From assembly GCF_001921215.1 (NCBI RefSeq), contig NZ_MSIF01000008.1, forward strand, positions 62,001 through 126,000: a DNA stretch of 64,000 bases, written 5' to 3'. Below the pieces are notes generated by a model. It ran no database searches. It saw only the letters and a list, made by a program, of their open reading frames with translations, and was not told the origin of the DNA. The translations under genes were made by a program, and so were the position numbers. Numbering within the stretch: the first letter of the stretch is position 1; each line of letters begins with the position of its first letter. This DNA is from Actinophytocola xinjiangensis (GTDB taxonomy: Bacteria; Actinomycetota; Actinomycetes; Mycobacteriales; Pseudonocardiaceae). Of this stretch, positions 63,801 to 64,000 are shown one piece after another.

Positions 63801-64000
63801 ACCGCACCGAGCTGACCGCGTTGACCGAGGTGTTCACCGAGGCGGGCGCGGCGCCGGGGGCGTGCGCGCTCGGCTCGGTCAAGTCGCAGATCGGGCACAC
63901 GAAGTGCGCGGCCGGGCTCGCCGGGCTGATCAAGGCGGCCCTCGCGGTGCACCACGGGGTGCGGCCACCGACGCTGCACCTCGACGCGCCGAACGCCGCG
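60821..64000 (+). CDS. type I lipid/polyketide synthase: two NPD-like domains then ketosynthase (3' end outside window)
   Basis: 1060 codons to the window edge with no stop. ATG with GGGAG upstream. Residues about 10-240: a TIM-barrel-like region similar to 2-nitropropane dioxygenase/FMN-ER proteins (ARGSECGGAAGE, VWAWGGIGPDTGAAAIVGGAAGVVLDTQ). Residues about 285-610: a second, fuller NPD domain (PVAQGPMTRVSDQPEFA, FEGAECGGHVGPRTS, GVLMGTAYLFTEEA). KS from about 658 with Cys851 (DAACASS), His986 (EAHGTGT) and His1026 (GHTKCAAG). An NPD pair fused to KS is typical of PUFA-synthase-like secondary lipid synthases rather than classical modular PKS. AT, ACP and reductive domains are expected downstream. 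Confidence 0.92.
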   Translation, partial: MRHPNNGLTSARGLVIVVNPVHHPSPRLTAAAGAAGALGVLELPTADARRAAELAERTAAWSPHPFGVRLRPGVDVDPQRLPDAVRVVLLADPGRDPAEFPGRTVLVEAGSVTTARDAVARGARGVLARGSECGGAAGELSTFVLLQHLLDDLGTTVPVWAWGGIGPDTGAAAIVGGAAGVVLDTQFALYDDAGLPTATTAALDGLDGSETVLWQGIRVLRRRGPRAGDPPADLAGRLGPDPRTQYLPVGQDVGLATSFARRWPGVGAAVRGLRAALAAAVADDVPADALSPGSPAAAAIGAPLPVAQGPMTRVSDQPEFAAAVAGAGGLPFLALALSTADQTRTMLTRTRDALGDAPWGVGILGFADESVRGAQLDVVRELRPTHAIIAGGRPSQAAALEAEGIATYLHVPSPGLLGQFLAAGARRFVFEGAECGGHVGPRTSFPLWQSQIDVLLDHLDRGGTPPTVLFAGGAHDERSVAMIAALAAPLTRAGVAVGVLMGTAYLFTEEAVAAGAIQPLFQRQVVAATRTDLLETAPGHATRCVHSGFTADFARTRAELLAEGVPDRERWERLERLNIGRLRLASKGIERVGDELRAVGADRQAAEGMFMAGEVAVLRDRVTTVAALHESVTVGAAAWLRRSGARLRDEPAAEPAPAPLRVAIVGMAAMFPDAPDLATYWANVVSGKDSVTEVPVSRWDPEIYHGGDDSHGDAGGDRTPSRWGGFLPRIPFDPLRHGIPPASLAHIEPVQLLALEAAHRALTDAGYAGPETSHKRTSVVFGAESGSDLSNATTLRTVLPSYLGELPPGFAEQLPELTEDSFPGMLANVIAGRIANRLDLGGANYTVDAACASSLTAVDVACKELVAGTSDLVLCGGADLHNGINDYLLFSSVHALSPTGRSATFDEAADGIALGEGVACVVLKRLADAERDGDRIYAVIDGVGSASDGRALGLTAPRAEGQRAALTRAYRNAGVSPGQVGLVEAHGTGTVVGDRTELTALTEVFTEAGAAPGACALGSVKSQIGHTKCAAGLAGLIKAALAVHHGVRPPTLHLDAPNAA

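Overview
The window is high-GC DNA with SARP/AfsR and LuxR/LAL regulators, WXG100 and mycothiol-type ArsC proteins, GTG starts and leaderless promoters. This points to a filamentous actinomycete, most likely Pseudonocardiales (Saccharothrix/Actinosynnema/Amycolatopsis-like). That placement is inference; no rRNA or other phylogenetic marker is present.

Layout. 0-5 kb: the end of a WD40 protein, a SARP-NB-ARC-TPR regulator and a secreted protein. 5-10 kb: a secreted EEP-fold protein, a secreted GH43-like protein, then an EF-G paralog preceded by a 31-codon leader ORF and hairpins. 10-13.7 kb: two unrecognised genes (a coiled-coil protein and a membrane-anchored HTH-like protein) and a small secreted protein. 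13.9-26 kb: a subtilisin coupled to a PA-domain exoprotein, an LAL regulator, a TetR/SDR pair with palindromic operators, and a divergent WXG100/DUF2515-like pair.

26-39 kb is a plant cell wall (arabinoxylan and side-chain) degradation locus: GH62, GH43, a FadR-type GntR regulator, a DJ-1/PfpI protein, a feruloyl-esterase-like protein, GH95, GH10 and GH27. Most enzymes carry ricin/CBM13 or CBM2 modules. Two operator families (GTTAGCGCTAAC-like and the CebR/CelR palindrome TGGGAGCGCTCCCA) recur at its promoters. 39-42.5 kb: ispH next to a decayed polyprenyl diphosphate synthase, a small alarmone synthetase and an M23-like exoprotein.

43-55 kb is a metal and cofactor island. It holds a five-gene arsenic operon (two flavoproteins, ArsR-phosphatase fusion, ArsC, ACR3) divergent from an ArsR-ArsN fusion. 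Next comes a compact divergent locus with a Zur-like box (MFS exporter; GHMP kinase; short PLP enzyme; unknown protein). A cobalamin riboswitch with a perfect Shine-Dalgarno-sequestering stem controls a secreted alpha/alpha-toroid protein. A superoxide dismutase follows, with a canonical Nur box and a leaderless promoter. 54.8-64 kb: PstS with a membrane partner, a DAHP synthase preceded by a 19-codon leader peptide rich in Tyr/Trp/Phe codons, YccF, and the start of a lipid/polyketide megasynthase (two NPD-like domains then KS) that runs off the window. Its long upstream region carries a perfect TGTGA-N6-TCACA Crp site.

The least ordinary items are the Zur-type putative metallophore locus, the DAHP synthase attenuator, the leader-controlled EF-G paralog, the riboswitch-controlled toroid protein and the unrecognised two-gene module at 10-13 kb.
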